Shown one piece after another: positions 1-10,541 of a stretch of DNA of 53,185 nt. Made by a program: the position numbers and the translations under genes. Numbering within the stretch: position 1 is the stretch's first letter; each line of letters begins with the position of its first letter. The DNA is from an uncultured Halomicronema sp. (GTDB lineage: Bacteria; Cyanobacteriota; Cyanobacteriia; Phormidesmidales; Phormidesmidaceae). Where the stretch lies: contig CALCCA010000147.1 of the NCBI GenBank assembly GCA_937899725.1, positions 1 through 53,185 of the forward strand, in the 5' to 3' direction. The notes beneath the pieces were generated by a model. That model was given only the letters and a program-made list of their open reading frames with translations, did no database searches and had not been told where the DNA came from.

Positions 1-193
1 TTTGAGGATTTGATTAAGGCCTGACTTGGAAAACGCTTAATTGCACATCGCGTTAGTAGCCTCTTGGGAGAGGTGAATGGGGGGAGTTGAACCACTCTCA
101 GCAGGAGAGTCGACACCCACCCCGCCTTAGTCCTCTTCCCCAGAGGGATGGTCATTCAGATAGGCATCTAGATGAGCTGCTAGCCGCCCTTCA
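1..193. other. Left edge, no confident gene
   Basis: No complete gene is visible here. The stretch holds two small hairpins (CCTCT/AGAGG near 60-75 and ACTCTC/GAGAGT near 104-120). On the minus strand, bases 127-190 stay open and read as an acidic peptide ending SGEED, in a different frame from the transporter that stops at 194. This could be chance or an old frameshifted C-terminus of that transporter. Confidence 0.4.
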
Positions 194-766
194 TTAGGCG
201 CGCCTTGTTTGCCACACAAATTTGCCGTCGCGCCAAAGGGCCGCCAGCAGACCGATCGCAAATTTGGTGACAATTTCGCCAAACAGCAGAGATACCATCT
301 CGGTCGTTGACAGCACGCCCGCAAACGCCACCAGCGTAAATAGCAGCGTATCTAAAGGAATCGAGACGGCATTGCTCCCCGCCACCCGCACCAGCCAGGG
401 AAAGCGCAGCAGCCGCTGGTAAATCTCAGTATCGGCCGTCTCGGCCAGCACAATCGCTAAAAAGCTAGCGGCAATGATGCGCAGCGGTACCGCTAGGGTC
501 GCACTCATCAACACGTTGGCCAGCGCCGCCACCGCGATGGTGCCATAGACCCACTGCCGCCCGGCACTGTGCAAGCGATCGCGCTGGGTAAAGGTGAAGC
601 CAAAGATAAAGGTGCCGACCGCCACCTGCCCAAAAATGGGAAATGGAATGAACCAGGCAGCGGTGTAGTTAGCCCCTAAGGTCGCCAGCACATAAAGGGT
701 AGCGTTGAACAAGTAGGGTGAGCGTAGGCGCAGCAAGATGACATCTCCTGAAAAGCTGCTTTTCAT
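194..766 (-). CDS. VUT-family transporter (possible queuosine precursor transporter)
   Basis: This is a 190-residue inner-membrane protein with about six hydrophobic helices. The segment reading YVLATLGANYTAAW near residue 25, followed by FIFGFTFTQRDRLH near residue 55, resembles the VUT/YhhQ family, whose members take up queuosine precursors (family knowledge). The charged start MKSSFSGD may not be the true one: an AGGAG inside the first codons would also fit a TTG start about ten codons later. It is followed, on the same strand upstream, by pdxA with a gap of only 28 bases, so the two may be co-transcribed. Substrate assignment is inference. Confidence 0.7.
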   Translation of the reverse strand: MKSSFSGDVILLRLRSPYLFNATLYVLATLGANYTAAWFIPFPIFGQVAVGTFIFGFTFTQRDRLHSAGRQWVYGTIAVAALANVLMSATLAVPLRIIAASFLAIVLAETADTEIYQRLLRFPWLVRVAGSNAVSIPLDTLLFTLVAFAGVLSTTEMVSLLFGEIVTKFAIGLLAALWRDGKFVWQTRRA

Positions 767-794
767 TCTAAGGGGCCACCCTCACCGTTGTGCC

Positions 795-1955
795 CTAGCC
801 TGCTAGCGGCTGTTCAGAGACTGTTGACAATCTTTGACAATCTTGTGTCAATTCTGGGCCCTGATCCTGAGTCTGGTTTTGGTGATTGACCAAGGCGATC
901 GCCAGCTCAATCGCGGCTTCCATACTGGCCGACCGGGCGATGCCTTGACCCGCAATATCAAAGGCAGTGCCATGATCGGGCGAGGTGCGCACAAAGGGCA
1001 GACCGATGGTCGTATTCACCGCTCGATCAAAGGCCAGCAGCTTGATCGGAATTAAGCCCTGATCGTGATATAGGGCCAGATAAGCGTCGTAGGGGCTCGC
1101 CGTCGCATCTTCATACCAAGCCGGACCAGCACTCACCCATAGCGTATCGGGTGGCACTGGCCCCGTCAGTTTGACCTGAGGATAGGTTTGCTGAGCCGTT
1201 GCTAGCCAGGGGATCAGCCAGTCTCGTTCTTCTGTGCCGAGCTTGCCGGCTTCGCCACTGTGGGGATTCAGGCCCGCTACGGCGATCTGGGGCGATGCCA
1301 CGCCAAAATCTCGTTGCAGGCTGGTGACTAAAAGCGCTAGCTTGCGTGACATCAGAGCGGGGGTCAAGGCCGTTGGCACCTGGTTCAAAGGAATGTGGGT
1401 CGTGGCCAGCAGACTGCGCAAGGGCCAGCCGGTGTGGGGCGATCGCGCCGCAAACATCATGCCAAATTGCTCAACCTGAGCGCGCTCCGCGAGCACCTCG
1501 GTTTGACCAGGATAATGATGGCCCGCTGCGTGCCAAACCGCTTTGGCAACCGGGGCGGTCACCACCGCGTCAAACTCACCCGCTAACGCCCCAGAGATCG
1601 CCCGATTGAGCCAGGCAAAGCTGGCCTGCCCCGTAACGACATTCGGTTCCCCTGGCTTGATGTCAGCGAGTCCGGTGATCGGCGAGTCAGCACCCAGCAG
1701 GGTGAACGGGCTCAAGTCAACGTCATCTGCTCCTGCTCGCTCTAGTTGCTTGAGACTCGCTTGCAATAATGCTTGATCCCCGACCAGCGTGATCTGAGCG
1801 GCTGCTCTAAGGGTTGAATTACCCAGGGCTTTGATCACGATTTCGGGGCCGATGCCAGCTGGGTCACCCAGGGGGATCGCCAGCCTGGGAAGCGTTTCAG
1901 CGTTTGACTTCGATGGGATCAGCGGATCGATCGCAAGGGTAGAAAACCTATTCAT
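795..1955 (-). CDS. pdxA: 4-hydroxythreonine-4-phosphate dehydrogenase
   Basis: PdxA oxidises 4-phosphohydroxy-L-threonine in the DXP-dependent route to pyridoxal phosphate, in the cytoplasm. The protein has 386 residues. The family opening [11 protein letters not shown] sits near residue 30, a metal-binding HH pair in [11 protein letters not shown] lies mid-protein, and [10 protein letters not shown] lies near residue 297, all expected of the zinc-dependent dimeric enzyme. It carries about 25 extra N-terminal residues and a polar Gln-rich C-terminal tail compared with the usual 330-350 residues; a start closer to the conserved block is possible. It lies divergent from hemH with about 170 bases between them. 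Confidence 0.95.
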   Translation of the reverse strand: MNRFSTLAIDPLIPSKSNAETLPRLAIPLGDPAGIGPEIVIKALGNSTLRAAAQITLVGDQALLQASLKQLERAGADDVDLSPFTLLGADSPITGLADIKPGEPNVVTGQASFAWLNRAISGALAGEFDAVVTAPVAKAVWHAAGHHYPGQTEVLAERAQVEQFGMMFAARSPHTGWPLRSLLATTHIPLNQVPTALTPALMSRKLALLVTSLQRDFGVASPQIAVAGLNPHSGEAGKLGTEERDWLIPWLATAQQTYPQVKLTGPVPPDTLWVSAGPAWYEDATASPYDAYLALYHDQGLIPIKLLAFDRAVNTTIGLPFVRTSPDHGTAFDIAGQGIARSASMEAAIELAIALVNHQNQTQDQGPELTQDCQRLSTVSEQPLAG

Positions 1956-2123
1956 AAAGAATCTCTGAGGTAGTTTAGAATGTGGTCACTCTAGAATTGT
2001 TCGGCAGATCAGACACGGCATGGGTAGTGAACAAAAATGTATTTTGTTGCGATCGTGCCCGCTGGCTAAATCAATTGTTACGATAATTTTAAGAATCATT
2101 CACAGTTTAGGGTTTCAACCGTC

Positions 2124-3287
2124 ATGGGCCGTGTAGGGGTATTGCTGTTGAACTTAGGTGGGCCAGAGCAATTAGAGGATGTTCGTCCTTTTCTGTTCAA
2201 TTTGTTTGCTGATCCTGAGATCATTCGTTTGCCGGTGCCTTGGTTGCAAAAGCCTTTAGCCTGGTTGATTTCTAACAGTCGAGCCAAACAGTCTCAACAA
2301 AACTACAGTCAGATCGGTGGCGGCTCTCCCCTCCGGCGCATCACTGAGCAGCAAGCCGATGCCCTGAAGCACAGCCTAGAGGCCGCCGGTCAGCCAACCG
2401 AAATGTATATCGGTATGCGCTACTGGTACCCCTTTACCGAAGAGGCGATCGCCCGCATCAAGCGCGATGGCATTGAGGAATTGGTCGTGCTGCCCCTCTA
2501 TCCGCAATATTCCATCAGCACGAGTGGCTCTAGCTTCCGCCTGTTGCAAAAGCTCTGGAAAGAGGACCCCTCCTTAGAGCGCATCCGCTACACCGTGATT
2601 CCTTCTTGGTATGCGCGACCGGGCTATGTCAGAGCGATGGCCGATTTGATTACCAAAGAACTCGATCAGCTGCCCGATCCCAGTGCGGGGCACGTTTTCT
2701 TTAGTGCCCACGGGGTGCCGGTGAGCTATGTCGAAGAAGTCGGCGACCCCTATCAGCGCGAAATCGAGCACTGCGTTGAGTTAATTATGCAAGCGTTGGG
2801 TCGCCCCAACGCTCATACGCTGGCCTATCAGAGCCGCGTCGGCCCGGTAGAATGGCTACAACCCTATACCGAAGAGGCGATCGCCGAACTCGCCGAACAG
2901 GGCATCAATAATTTAGTAGTGGTTCCTATCAGCTTTGTCTCTGAGCACATCGAGACGCTGCAAGAAATTGACATGGAGTACCGCGAAATCGCTGAAGAAG
3001 CCGGCATTGAAACGTTTCGCCGCGTGCCCGCGTTGAACACACACCCTGGCTTTATCGATGACATGGGCAAGATGGTCATGGAGGCCCTAGAGTCTCCCCG
3101 TCGGCTATTTTCGGATGTCGTTGAGCCGGATAAAAAGGTCAAGATTTATCCCCAAGAGAAATCCGCGTGGGGCCTCACGCCCGTGGCCGAAGTTTGGAAT
3201 GGCCGCCTCGCGATGGTCGGTTTTCTAGCGCTAATTGTGGAATTGATGAGTGGTCACGGGCCGCTGCATCTAGTGGGTTTGCTGTAG
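2124..3287 (+). CDS. hemH: Ferrochelatase with C-terminal CAB-like helix
   Basis: Ferrochelatase inserts Fe2+ into protoporphyrin IX to make haem. The 387-residue protein opens with [19 protein letters not shown], typical of the family, and has the catalytic His in [11 protein letters not shown] near residue 194 and the conserved Glu in [14 protein letters not shown] near residue 275. Residues about 345-387 form a linker and one transmembrane helix with the motif [12 protein letters not shown], the chlorophyll-binding signature of Lhc/Hli proteins. This extension is characteristic of cyanobacterial and plastid type II ferrochelatases and is linked in the literature to dimerisation and to coordinating haem with chlorophyll supply. 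No strong ribosome binding site precedes the ATG. Confidence 0.97.
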   Translation: MGRVGVLLLNLGGPEQLEDVRPFLFNLFADPEIIRLPVPWLQKPLAWLISNSRAKQSQQNYSQIGGGSPLRRITEQQADALKHSLEAAGQPTEMYIGMRYWYPFTEEAIARIKRDGIEELVVLPLYPQYSISTSGSSFRLLQKLWKEDPSLERIRYTVIPSWYARPGYVRAMADLITKELDQLPDPSAGHVFFSAHGVPVSYVEEVGDPYQREIEHCVELIMQALGRPNAHTLAYQSRVGPVEWLQPYTEEAIAELAEQGINNLVVVPISFVSEHIETLQEIDMEYREIAEEAGIETFRRVPALNTHPGFIDDMGKMVMEALESPRRLFSDVVEPDKKVKIYPQEKSAWGLTPVAEVWNGRLAMVGFLALIVELMSGHGPLHLVGLL

Positions 3288-3406
3288 GTTTGTCAATTAC
3301 TTCTATTTTCAGTTGACCTGCGGGCTGATCGAAAAACAGCCAGGAACAATATCTGAAAACGGCTGACCAGCGAGAATATACGACCGAACCGCTATCTGGT
3401 TTGTTC

Positions 3407-3781
3407 ATGATCGATCAAATCCGACATAACGCAGAACTGGTTAGATCGGTCGCCCATGACCAACTGAGCGTCGATGTTGATTTTGATCGGGCAGCGGTTG
3501 AATGGCTTGACGGCTTCGTGAATCGCCAACATGAACAAGGCGATCCAAACAACGTTAATAACCTCGTCAACACACTGGGAGCATTCTTTGGTGAATGCAT
3601 TTTGCACACTTATGGTGGCGAATGGTTCCAAGATGACTCTGGATGGTGCGTCCGATTCGACGCAAAGAACGCAGCGTATCCATTTGCCAAACTTAAAAAG
3701 CATCTCCTGAACGGAGCAGAAGATTCAGTATTGAGCATGTTCGATATAATTCCCGTCGTCTTCAAACAATTCGGTAAGTAA
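3407..3781 (+). CDS. Conserved hypothetical protein, 124 residues
   Basis: I do not recognise this protein with certainty. It looks soluble and folded: a helical N-terminus, then LGAFFGECILHTYGG near residue 60, a WCVRFD strand, and PFAKLKKHLLNGAEDS near residue 97. That order (a Gly-rich FFGE helix, a short sheet, then a PFxKxxKhL helix) recalls small single-domain proteins that occur as strays near toxin-immunity loci, but I cannot name a family. I took the ATG at 3407 over the TTG at 3401. It stands alone between hemH and an AT-richer gene, with no operon partner. Confidence 0.6.
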   Translation: MIDQIRHNAELVRSVAHDQLSVDVDFDRAAVEWLDGFVNRQHEQGDPNNVNNLVNTLGAFFGECILHTYGGEWFQDDSGWCVRFDAKNAAYPFAKLKKHLLNGAEDSVLSMFDIIPVVFKQFGK

Positions 3782-3955
3782 CAAACGGATTAACCAGGGC
3801 CGGAAAAGCCAGTCTATTCAGACTAATCCTCCTTCACAAGATGCGATCAGCCCTCATCAAAAACCTTGTTATGTAAATATCTCAACGGTGTTGATACTCC
3901 ATCGCATAGGTGGAATGATTCTTTCTAATAATTTTTTGGTCGTCTAGAAAATAAC

Positions 3956-4216
3956 ATGCCGCAAAAAGTTTCAGAAACTGGAATCATCGTTCTAGGTGAT
4001 TACTATGAATCATGTTCATTTCATCCATGTATATGTATTGAGATAGATGAAACTGGTAGAAATATAGAAGGAATCTCACTCGTTGATGGCGGCATTCAGT
4101 CATGTAGTGTGATTTATTGTGGCCTAAGGAAACTAACTCTTGAAGAAGCTATAACTTGGAAAAAAGCTGGCCCTAAAGAAATCGGTGATGTTCAAATTGA
4201 AAATAAATGGTGGTGA
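3956..4216 (+). CDS. Small hypothetical protein, 86 residues
   Basis: No function is recognised. The protein is short and acidic-to-neutral, with no membrane segment or signal peptide. It contains several Cys residues (SCSFHPCICIEID near residue 20, and SCSVIYCGLRKLTLEEA near residue 50) and ends in a Trp pair. Base use is clearly AT-richer than the flanking hemH and thi genes, which hints at later arrival. No ribosome binding site is obvious. The ordered mix of strands and a C-terminal helix argues for a real gene. Confidence 0.5.
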   Translation: MPQKVSETGIIVLGDYYESCSFHPCICIEIDETGRNIEGISLVDGGIQSCSVIYCGLRKLTLEEAITWKKAGPKEIGDVQIENKWW

Positions 4217-4403
4217 CTATAGCTAACAAACTGTTGGAGTCGTTAAGTAAGTCACTGATGCGATCGCCTCAGTAGGCAGGCATAAATAAACATTGCTTTA
4301 GGGTGTGTTTTGGCGACAGCCCAACGCACCTTATTTCACCCAGGCGATACCTTCTCGTTTTGTGAAGCTGGTGGATTTTCTGTGGTGATTCGCATGCTAG
4401 ACT

Positions 4404-4489
4404 CACCCACAAGCTAGGGGTGTCCGACTTGATCGGGCTGAGATTATACCCTCAGAACCTGACCTGGTTAATACCAGCGGAGGGAAGCG
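4404..4489 (+). promoter_or_regulatory. TPP riboswitch (THI element)
   Basis: The conserved aptamer blocks appear in order: CTAGGGGTG near 4414-4422, GGGCTGAGA at 4435-4443, then CAGAACCTGACCTGGTTAAT and ACCAGCGGAGGGAAG up to 4487. These match the thiamine pyrophosphate aptamer core (family knowledge). It precedes a symporter gene and thiC. No classic poly-U terminator follows, so the switch may act at translation; a hairpin at 4694-4713 could hide the GAGG of the symporter. Confidence 0.95.
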
Positions 4490-4693
4490 TTGATTGCGGT
4501 TACGAAACCAAAGCGACGAGCGAACTTATGAATTCCGAAGCGGGGATGCGGCAGTTGGTAAGCCGAGTTAGCCCTGTTTTGAAATTTCAGATTCCCAGCT
4601 CTGGGCTCGGAATTCTCGCGTTCGTCTCATCACGTTTCAGATTCCATCGCTTCATCAACAAACCTGCAGGTTAATCATCGCCTCTAGCATCTT

Positions 4694-4713
4694 GCACTCA
4701 CGAAGCGAGGTGC
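4694..4713 (+). promoter_or_regulatory. Possible ribosome-site sequestering hairpin
   Basis: GCAC plus TC at 4694-4699 can pair with GA and GTGC at 4707-4713, with one bulged G, enclosing a loop of seven bases. The 3' arm contains the GAGG that is the only ribosome binding candidate for the ATG at 4721. A hairpin here would fit translational control by the upstream riboswitch; this is inference. Confidence 0.35.
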
Positions 4714-4720
4714 TTTCACA

Positions 4721-6223
4721 ATGACAATTGATACAGCGGCGTTGATGGCGACGCTGGGGACATTGGTGATTTTTACTGGGTTTGGTCTGCTGCAGGCCCG
4801 ACACCGAGAAATCACGCTGGAAGATTATATGGTGAGCCGCAATCGCATTGGCACAGGGGCGGCACTGGCCACCATTGTGGCCTCGGCAATGGGCGCGTGG
4901 ATTTTGTTCAGCCCACCAGAAATTGGTGCCACCAGCGGCCTGGCGGGCATTGTCGGCTACTGCCTTGGACAGGCCACCCCGTCTGCCATGTTTGCAGTGA
5001 TGGGGCCGCGCATTCGGTTTCTAATGCCGCGAGGACATTCGCTCAATGAGTATGTGCTGCATCGCTTTGGCAATGCGATGTACTTGCTGACGCTCGGCAT
5101 CATCGTGTTTTACATGTTTGTGTATTTGACGGCGGAGCTGACGGCGATCGCTAAAGCCGTCGAACTGATGGCCGGCGTGCCCCTCTGGCTGACGGCCCTG
5201 CTGGTGATCACAGCGGTCTTCGTCTACACCACCGTTGGCGGGCTGGCCGCGACCATCTTTACCGATACCATTCAGTTTGCGGTGATTGTGCCGCTGCTGC
5301 TGCTGAGTTTTGCCATTGCGATCGCCGCGTTAGGGGGTTGGGGCAGGGCGATCGCCCCGGTGGCCGAAGCCGCCCCGCAATTATTAACCTTGGCCAACGG
5401 CCCTGGCATTAAGTTTGGGGCGACGTTGGTGATTGCCGTGATTGCGGCAGAAATGTTTAACCAGGCCAACTGGCAACGCATCTATGCCTGCAAAAACGAT
5501 GTCGTGGTGCGGCGATCGTTCCTCGGCTCGTTTTTGTTCATTTTGCCGATTTTATTCATCTCCGGACTGCTCGGCATTTTGGCCATGCACTTTGGCTTTA
5601 ACGACGATCGCGCCTTCTTCTCACTGATTCAAGCCTTAGGGCTACCGGGTTGGCTCAGCATCGCCGTGCTGGTGTTGGTGTTGGCTCTGGTGATGAGCAG
5701 CTTAGACACGTTGCTAAACGGCATTGCCAGCGTGTTTACCACCGACTTGCTGCGGCTCTTTCCCACGATGCGATCCAGCGGCATTTTGCGCGCCGCCCGG
5801 GGGCTCACGATTGCCTTGGGTATCCCGGTTGTGCTCATTGCCGCCCAGGGCTACAACGTGCTGTACCTGTTTTTGCTAGCGGATCTGGTGTGTGCCGGGG
5901 CGCTGTTTCCCGTGCTGTTTGGCCTCTATTCTCGTCGGCTGACGGGGGCGATCGCCTTCTGGAGTTCCCTGATGGGCATTGGAGCCGGCGCTCTCTTTTT
6001 TCCCAAACCGGACTTTAGCCCGTGGACGGGAGTCCCTTTTGCTGGAGATCTGCTGGTCAGCTTTGCCGTGCCTATTGGGGTGTCGGCGCTAATTTGTGGC
6101 ATCTGGATTCAGCTCAAAGCACAGCAGGGCAAAACTGAGGCGTTCGATTTCCAGCGCCTAGACACCGAGATCCGGGCGTATGGCGAAGCAGCACCCATGC
6201 CAGCCGCGAAGAACACGAACTGA
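4721..6223 (+). CDS. Sodium:solute symporter (ThiV-like), riboswitch-linked
   Basis: This 500-residue inner-membrane protein has about 13 hydrophobic segments and belongs to the SSS family (PanF/PutP-like). Supporting pieces are GFGLLQARHREITLEDYMVSR at the start split by a short loop, YTTVGGLAATIFTDTIQF near residue 170, and VMSSLDTLLNGIASVFTTDL near residue 330. Because the TPP riboswitch lies just upstream and thiC follows 104 bases downstream, the likely cargo is thiamin or a pyrimidine/thiazole precursor. A comparable riboswitch-controlled symporter was called ThiV in comparative genomics. The exact substrate is inference. Confidence 0.85.
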   Translation: MTIDTAALMATLGTLVIFTGFGLLQARHREITLEDYMVSRNRIGTGAALATIVASAMGAWILFSPPEIGATSGLAGIVGYCLGQATPSAMFAVMGPRIRFLMPRGHSLNEYVLHRFGNAMYLLTLGIIVFYMFVYLTAELTAIAKAVELMAGVPLWLTALLVITAVFVYTTVGGLAATIFTDTIQFAVIVPLLLLSFAIAIAALGGWGRAIAPVAEAAPQLLTLANGPGIKFGATLVIAVIAAEMFNQANWQRIYACKNDVVVRRSFLGSFLFILPILFISGLLGILAMHFGFNDDRAFFSLIQALGLPGWLSIAVLVLVLALVMSSLDTLLNGIASVFTTDLLRLFPTMRSSGILRAARGLTIALGIPVVLIAAQGYNVLYLFLLADLVCAGALFPVLFGLYSRRLTGAIAFWSSLMGIGAGALFFPKPDFSPWTGVPFAGDLLVSFAVPIGVSALICGIWIQLKAQQGKTEAFDFQRLDTEIRAYGEAAPMPAAKNTN

Positions 6224-6282
6224 GTTTTGGGGGGCAAGGCGCCAGGTTCCCAGAATCCCACCCCTTGAACCTGCAGCCTTAA

Positions 6283-7713
<1,431 letters not shown>

Positions 7714-7744
7714 CCTCGGCCCATGCTGCTGCTCAGTGAGCGAA

Positions 7745-7782
7745 CTCCCCGCTGCTCCCTGGCAATGCTAGGGAGTGGGGGG
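7745..7782. terminator. Hairpin between convergent genes
   Basis: CTCCCT at 7755-7760 pairs with AGGGAG at 7770-7775, with an outer CCCC/GGGG layer (7747-7750 with 7777-7780). It lies between the convergent thiC and Hsp70-like genes and could end transcription from either side, though it lacks a long T tract. Confidence 0.5.
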
Positions 7783-7867
7783 AATCGGAGCAAGCGGTTT
7801 TGCCACTTTGTACCTGACACCTCAACCCCTCTCATAGCTAGATATCCGAACACTAGCGTCTCCCTCC

Positions 7868-9466
7868 CTAGCTCAGCTGCACAACGGGCTGGTTGGTGAG
7901 CAGGGTATCGCCAGTGAGGATGTCTTCAACGGTGAGGCGGAGCGTGCGATCACGATCGACCTCAAACAGTACGCGAATGCGATCGCTGCCGGGCACGCCC
8001 AGCGGTGCTAGTTGGGCGATCGTGCGGCCACTGCCAGTGTCATTGAGCGGCTGCACCTGTTGCGCCGCCTGAGCTGACTGGCGGGTGATCAGGCGATCGC
8101 CTTCAAAAAAGACTTCGGTGGTAGTGAGATCGGCTTCGTTGCCGAGTTCACCAATCACCAACTCAATGCTGGGCTGATTGTCGGTCGAGGCACCCAGCAC
8201 AATTTCGACCGGCTCAGTGGATGGATAGGGTTGCCCCGACCGGATAATCGGCTGCCAACTATGACGACGATGGCGGCGATCCCAATAGCGAATGCCGTAG
8301 CTGTGGTAAAGAAAGTCGGTGAGTTCGATGCCCTGCTGCACCTGCAGCGCCCCCTCGGCCACGGCGGTAAAGGGGCGATCACTCCGAATTTTTTCGGCGT
8401 CAAAGTGGCTCGCCAGCCAACTCTGCACAGCAGGAATTTGCGCCGTCCCCCCCACCAGCAGCACGGCATCGATATCGACCAGGCTGAGTCCCTGCCGCCG
8501 CATTTGCTGAAAAATTTGTCCTAAACAGCCTTCTAATCGATCGAAAAACTGATTATTTTTCAAAATGTCTTCAAACGTAGCGCGATCGAGCTTCAGCGTC
8601 AGGCTTTCCAGCGTTTCATCATCAAAGAAGCTCTCAGTTGCCTGCGATTTGTCCGAAAGTTGAATCTTGAGTCGCTCGACTAGCCGCTGGGTTAACGGAC
8701 TGAGGGGAATGCCTTGCTGCCGGTGAAAATAATCGGCTAGCCAGTTATCAATGTCTGCCCCACCCAAGTTTTCGCCTGCCTTAGCCAATACCTTAGCCCG
8801 CTGTGGCTTTTGGGCAGAAGAGTCGGCCAGGGGCTGATTGCCCCAGCGCAAAATAAAGCCGAGCGGCTTGCGGTTGGGGGCGATCGCCAGATCCACCAGC
8901 GAAAAGTCCAGAGTGCCGCCACCAAAGTCAACAACCAGAACGGTTTCGGATTGACGAATGCCATAGCCTAGTGCCGCAGCGGTGGGCTCATCCAACAGGC
9001 GCACCTCAGGTAGATCCAGCGTCGCCCCGGTCTCGCTGAGCCAGTGACGATAGACCTCAAAACTATCGACCGGCACGGTGAACACAACGGAGTCCACCGC
9101 TTCGCCCGACGCCTTAATCGCCCGCAGCACATCGGCTAAGAACCAGCTGCCAATTTGCTCGAAGGAAAGGGCACAACCATCCAGCTCGGGCAAAAAACCT
9201 TGAATCGCTGTGCCGATACCCCGTTTGAAATTGCGGTAGAAACGATTGTCAGCACTGACGTCAAGGCCGCTGTCCCGCACCGGCTGACCAGCTTGAATCG
9301 TGCCCTTAGCCGCATTTTCGACATAGACCAGCGACGGCACCAAGGGCGGATTTTTACCGAGCTGCTGCGCCAAAGGCGGGAGCGCAATTGCTTCGGGTGC
9401 TTGGGTGGCACTGTTCCAGCGAGTGACGACGGTGTTGCTGGTACCAAAATCGATAGCAAGGGTCAT
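7868..9466 (-). CDS. Hsp70-family (DnaK-like) protein
   Basis: The 532-residue protein opens MTLAIDFGTSNTVVTRW, the first phosphate loop of the actin/Hsp70 ATPase fold. Further motifs are LLDEPTAAALGYG near residue 165, VVDFGGGTLDFSLVDL near residue 183, and LLVGGTAQIPAVQSWL near residue 340. After the ATPase domain there is only a short beta-rich tail, so the full DnaK lid and the EEVD-like end are missing. Such shortened Hsp70 homologues are common in cyanobacteria and act without a fixed J-protein partner in the locus. I start at 9466 because the 28 residues before it carry no family similarity. Client is unknown. Confidence 0.9.
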   Translation of the reverse strand: MTLAIDFGTSNTVVTRWNSATQAPEAIALPPLAQQLGKNPPLVPSLVYVENAAKGTIQAGQPVRDSGLDVSADNRFYRNFKRGIGTAIQGFLPELDGCALSFEQIGSWFLADVLRAIKASGEAVDSVVFTVPVDSFEVYRHWLSETGATLDLPEVRLLDEPTAAALGYGIRQSETVLVVDFGGGTLDFSLVDLAIAPNRKPLGFILRWGNQPLADSSAQKPQRAKVLAKAGENLGGADIDNWLADYFHRQQGIPLSPLTQRLVERLKIQLSDKSQATESFFDDETLESLTLKLDRATFEDILKNNQFFDRLEGCLGQIFQQMRRQGLSLVDIDAVLLVGGTAQIPAVQSWLASHFDAEKIRSDRPFTAVAEGALQVQQGIELTDFLYHSYGIRYWDRRHRRHSWQPIIRSGQPYPSTEPVEIVLGASTDNQPSIELVIGELGNEADLTTTEVFFEGDRLITRQSAQAAQQVQPLNDTGSGRTIAQLAPLGVPGSDRIRVLFEVDRDRTLRLTVEDILTGDTLLTNQPVVQLS

Positions 9467-9608
9467 AGTGGGCGATCGCTTACAAAATAGCCTGATGAAA
9501 GCAAGTTGCTTAAACGTAGCGCCTCGATCACGAGTGCCTGGCATTGCCAAACCCTGTCCGAAGGTACCGCTGCGAGACCTTCATTAACGCATCTCGACCG
9601 GACGGGGA

Positions 9609-10442
9609 TCAAGAGGCCGGAGGCGGCGTGGCACTGAGAATGCGATCGCAAAAAAATAGCGTTCCTGCCGCGACACAGAGCGGAATGGCTAGCAGATTCA
9701 TCAGGGGAATACTAAACAGCCCCAGGCACACCAGCGCAAAACTGCCACTCGCCGGGAGCGCCCGAAACACGATGCCCAGCTTTTGCCGAAACTTGAGTCG
9801 CCGTCGTTCTAACGGTGCATCAAACATATCCAGGCAGACTAACAGCGATGCCAGGGTAATGCCCCCAATGGTGGCTACCAGCGTGCCCACGCCCGGAATC
9901 AAGTTGCCAAGCAGCAGGGGTAACCCAATTGCTGCCAGCAACAGCAGTTTCTTGAGTTCAAACATGAGGGCGCGCCAGATATCGATCACAATCGCCCCGG
10001 CTCCCATCGACGGCGGCGCGTCGAGCTTACCCGCCTGCAAAATCTCAATCTTTTCCGACAGCTGCCCATAAAACGGTGAGCCCAAAATGCCGCCAAACTG
10101 CAGCAGCACCAAGCCTAAAACCACCAGCAAGACCACAATCAAGCCGCCCTGAATTACAGGACTGAGGAATTCGATCACGGTATCGAGCCAGGCCGGGCCC
10201 ACCCAGTTGATGAGCTGCTGAGTCCAGCGGTTAACTAGCTTGAGGCCGCTCCAAATGCCGAGTGAATACAGCACTCCCCCCAGCAGAATGTTGATGACCA
10301 GCGGCCCGATGACGTAGGGCCAAAGCGACTTGTGTTTTTGAAACAAGCGCAAGGCCCGGAGCGGGTAGCTAAAGCCCAGCAAGAGTCCTGGCAAGCCGCC
10401 ACCACGAGGCTTTAAACGTTTGCTCGCGTCGAGTTTCGTCAT
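9609..10442 (-). CDS. EI24 domain (CysZ-like) membrane protein
   Basis: This 277-residue protein has four to five long hydrophobic segments and the phrase GFSYPLRALRLFQKHKSLWPY near the N-terminus, split here as family-typical (FxxG..ha..L..p.LW.y). That arrangement fits the EI24/CysZ family of inner-membrane proteins; CysZ moves sulphate in enterobacteria, but cyanobacterial members are not characterised, so no substrate is claimed. The start at 10442 is an ATG; the ORF can extend six codons to a TTG. It is on the same strand as the Hsp70-like gene, with about 140 bases between, so co-transcription is possible. Confidence 0.75.
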   Translation of the reverse strand: MTKLDASKRLKPRGGGLPGLLLGFSYPLRALRLFQKHKSLWPYVIGPLVINILLGGVLYSLGIWSGLKLVNRWTQQLINWVGPAWLDTVIEFLSPVIQGGLIVVLLVVLGLVLLQFGGILGSPFYGQLSEKIEILQAGKLDAPPSMGAGAIVIDIWRALMFELKKLLLLAAIGLPLLLGNLIPGVGTLVATIGGITLASLLVCLDMFDAPLERRRLKFRQKLGIVFRALPASGSFALVCLGLFSIPLMNLLAIPLCVAAGTLFFCDRILSATPPPAS

Positions 10443-10541
10443 AGAAAGCGGTGCTGACAACTTTATTCATATTGCCCTGAGTTGGCGAGTTTGGCGGGGC
10501 TAGTCGTCCGGATTTGGGTGGGGTTTCCCGAAGAAGGGACT

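Noticed and set aside
60-130. tRNA-like text on the minus strand (GGTTCAACTCC)
   Set aside because: The T-loop word is present but acceptor, D and anticodon stems cannot be built at correct spacing.
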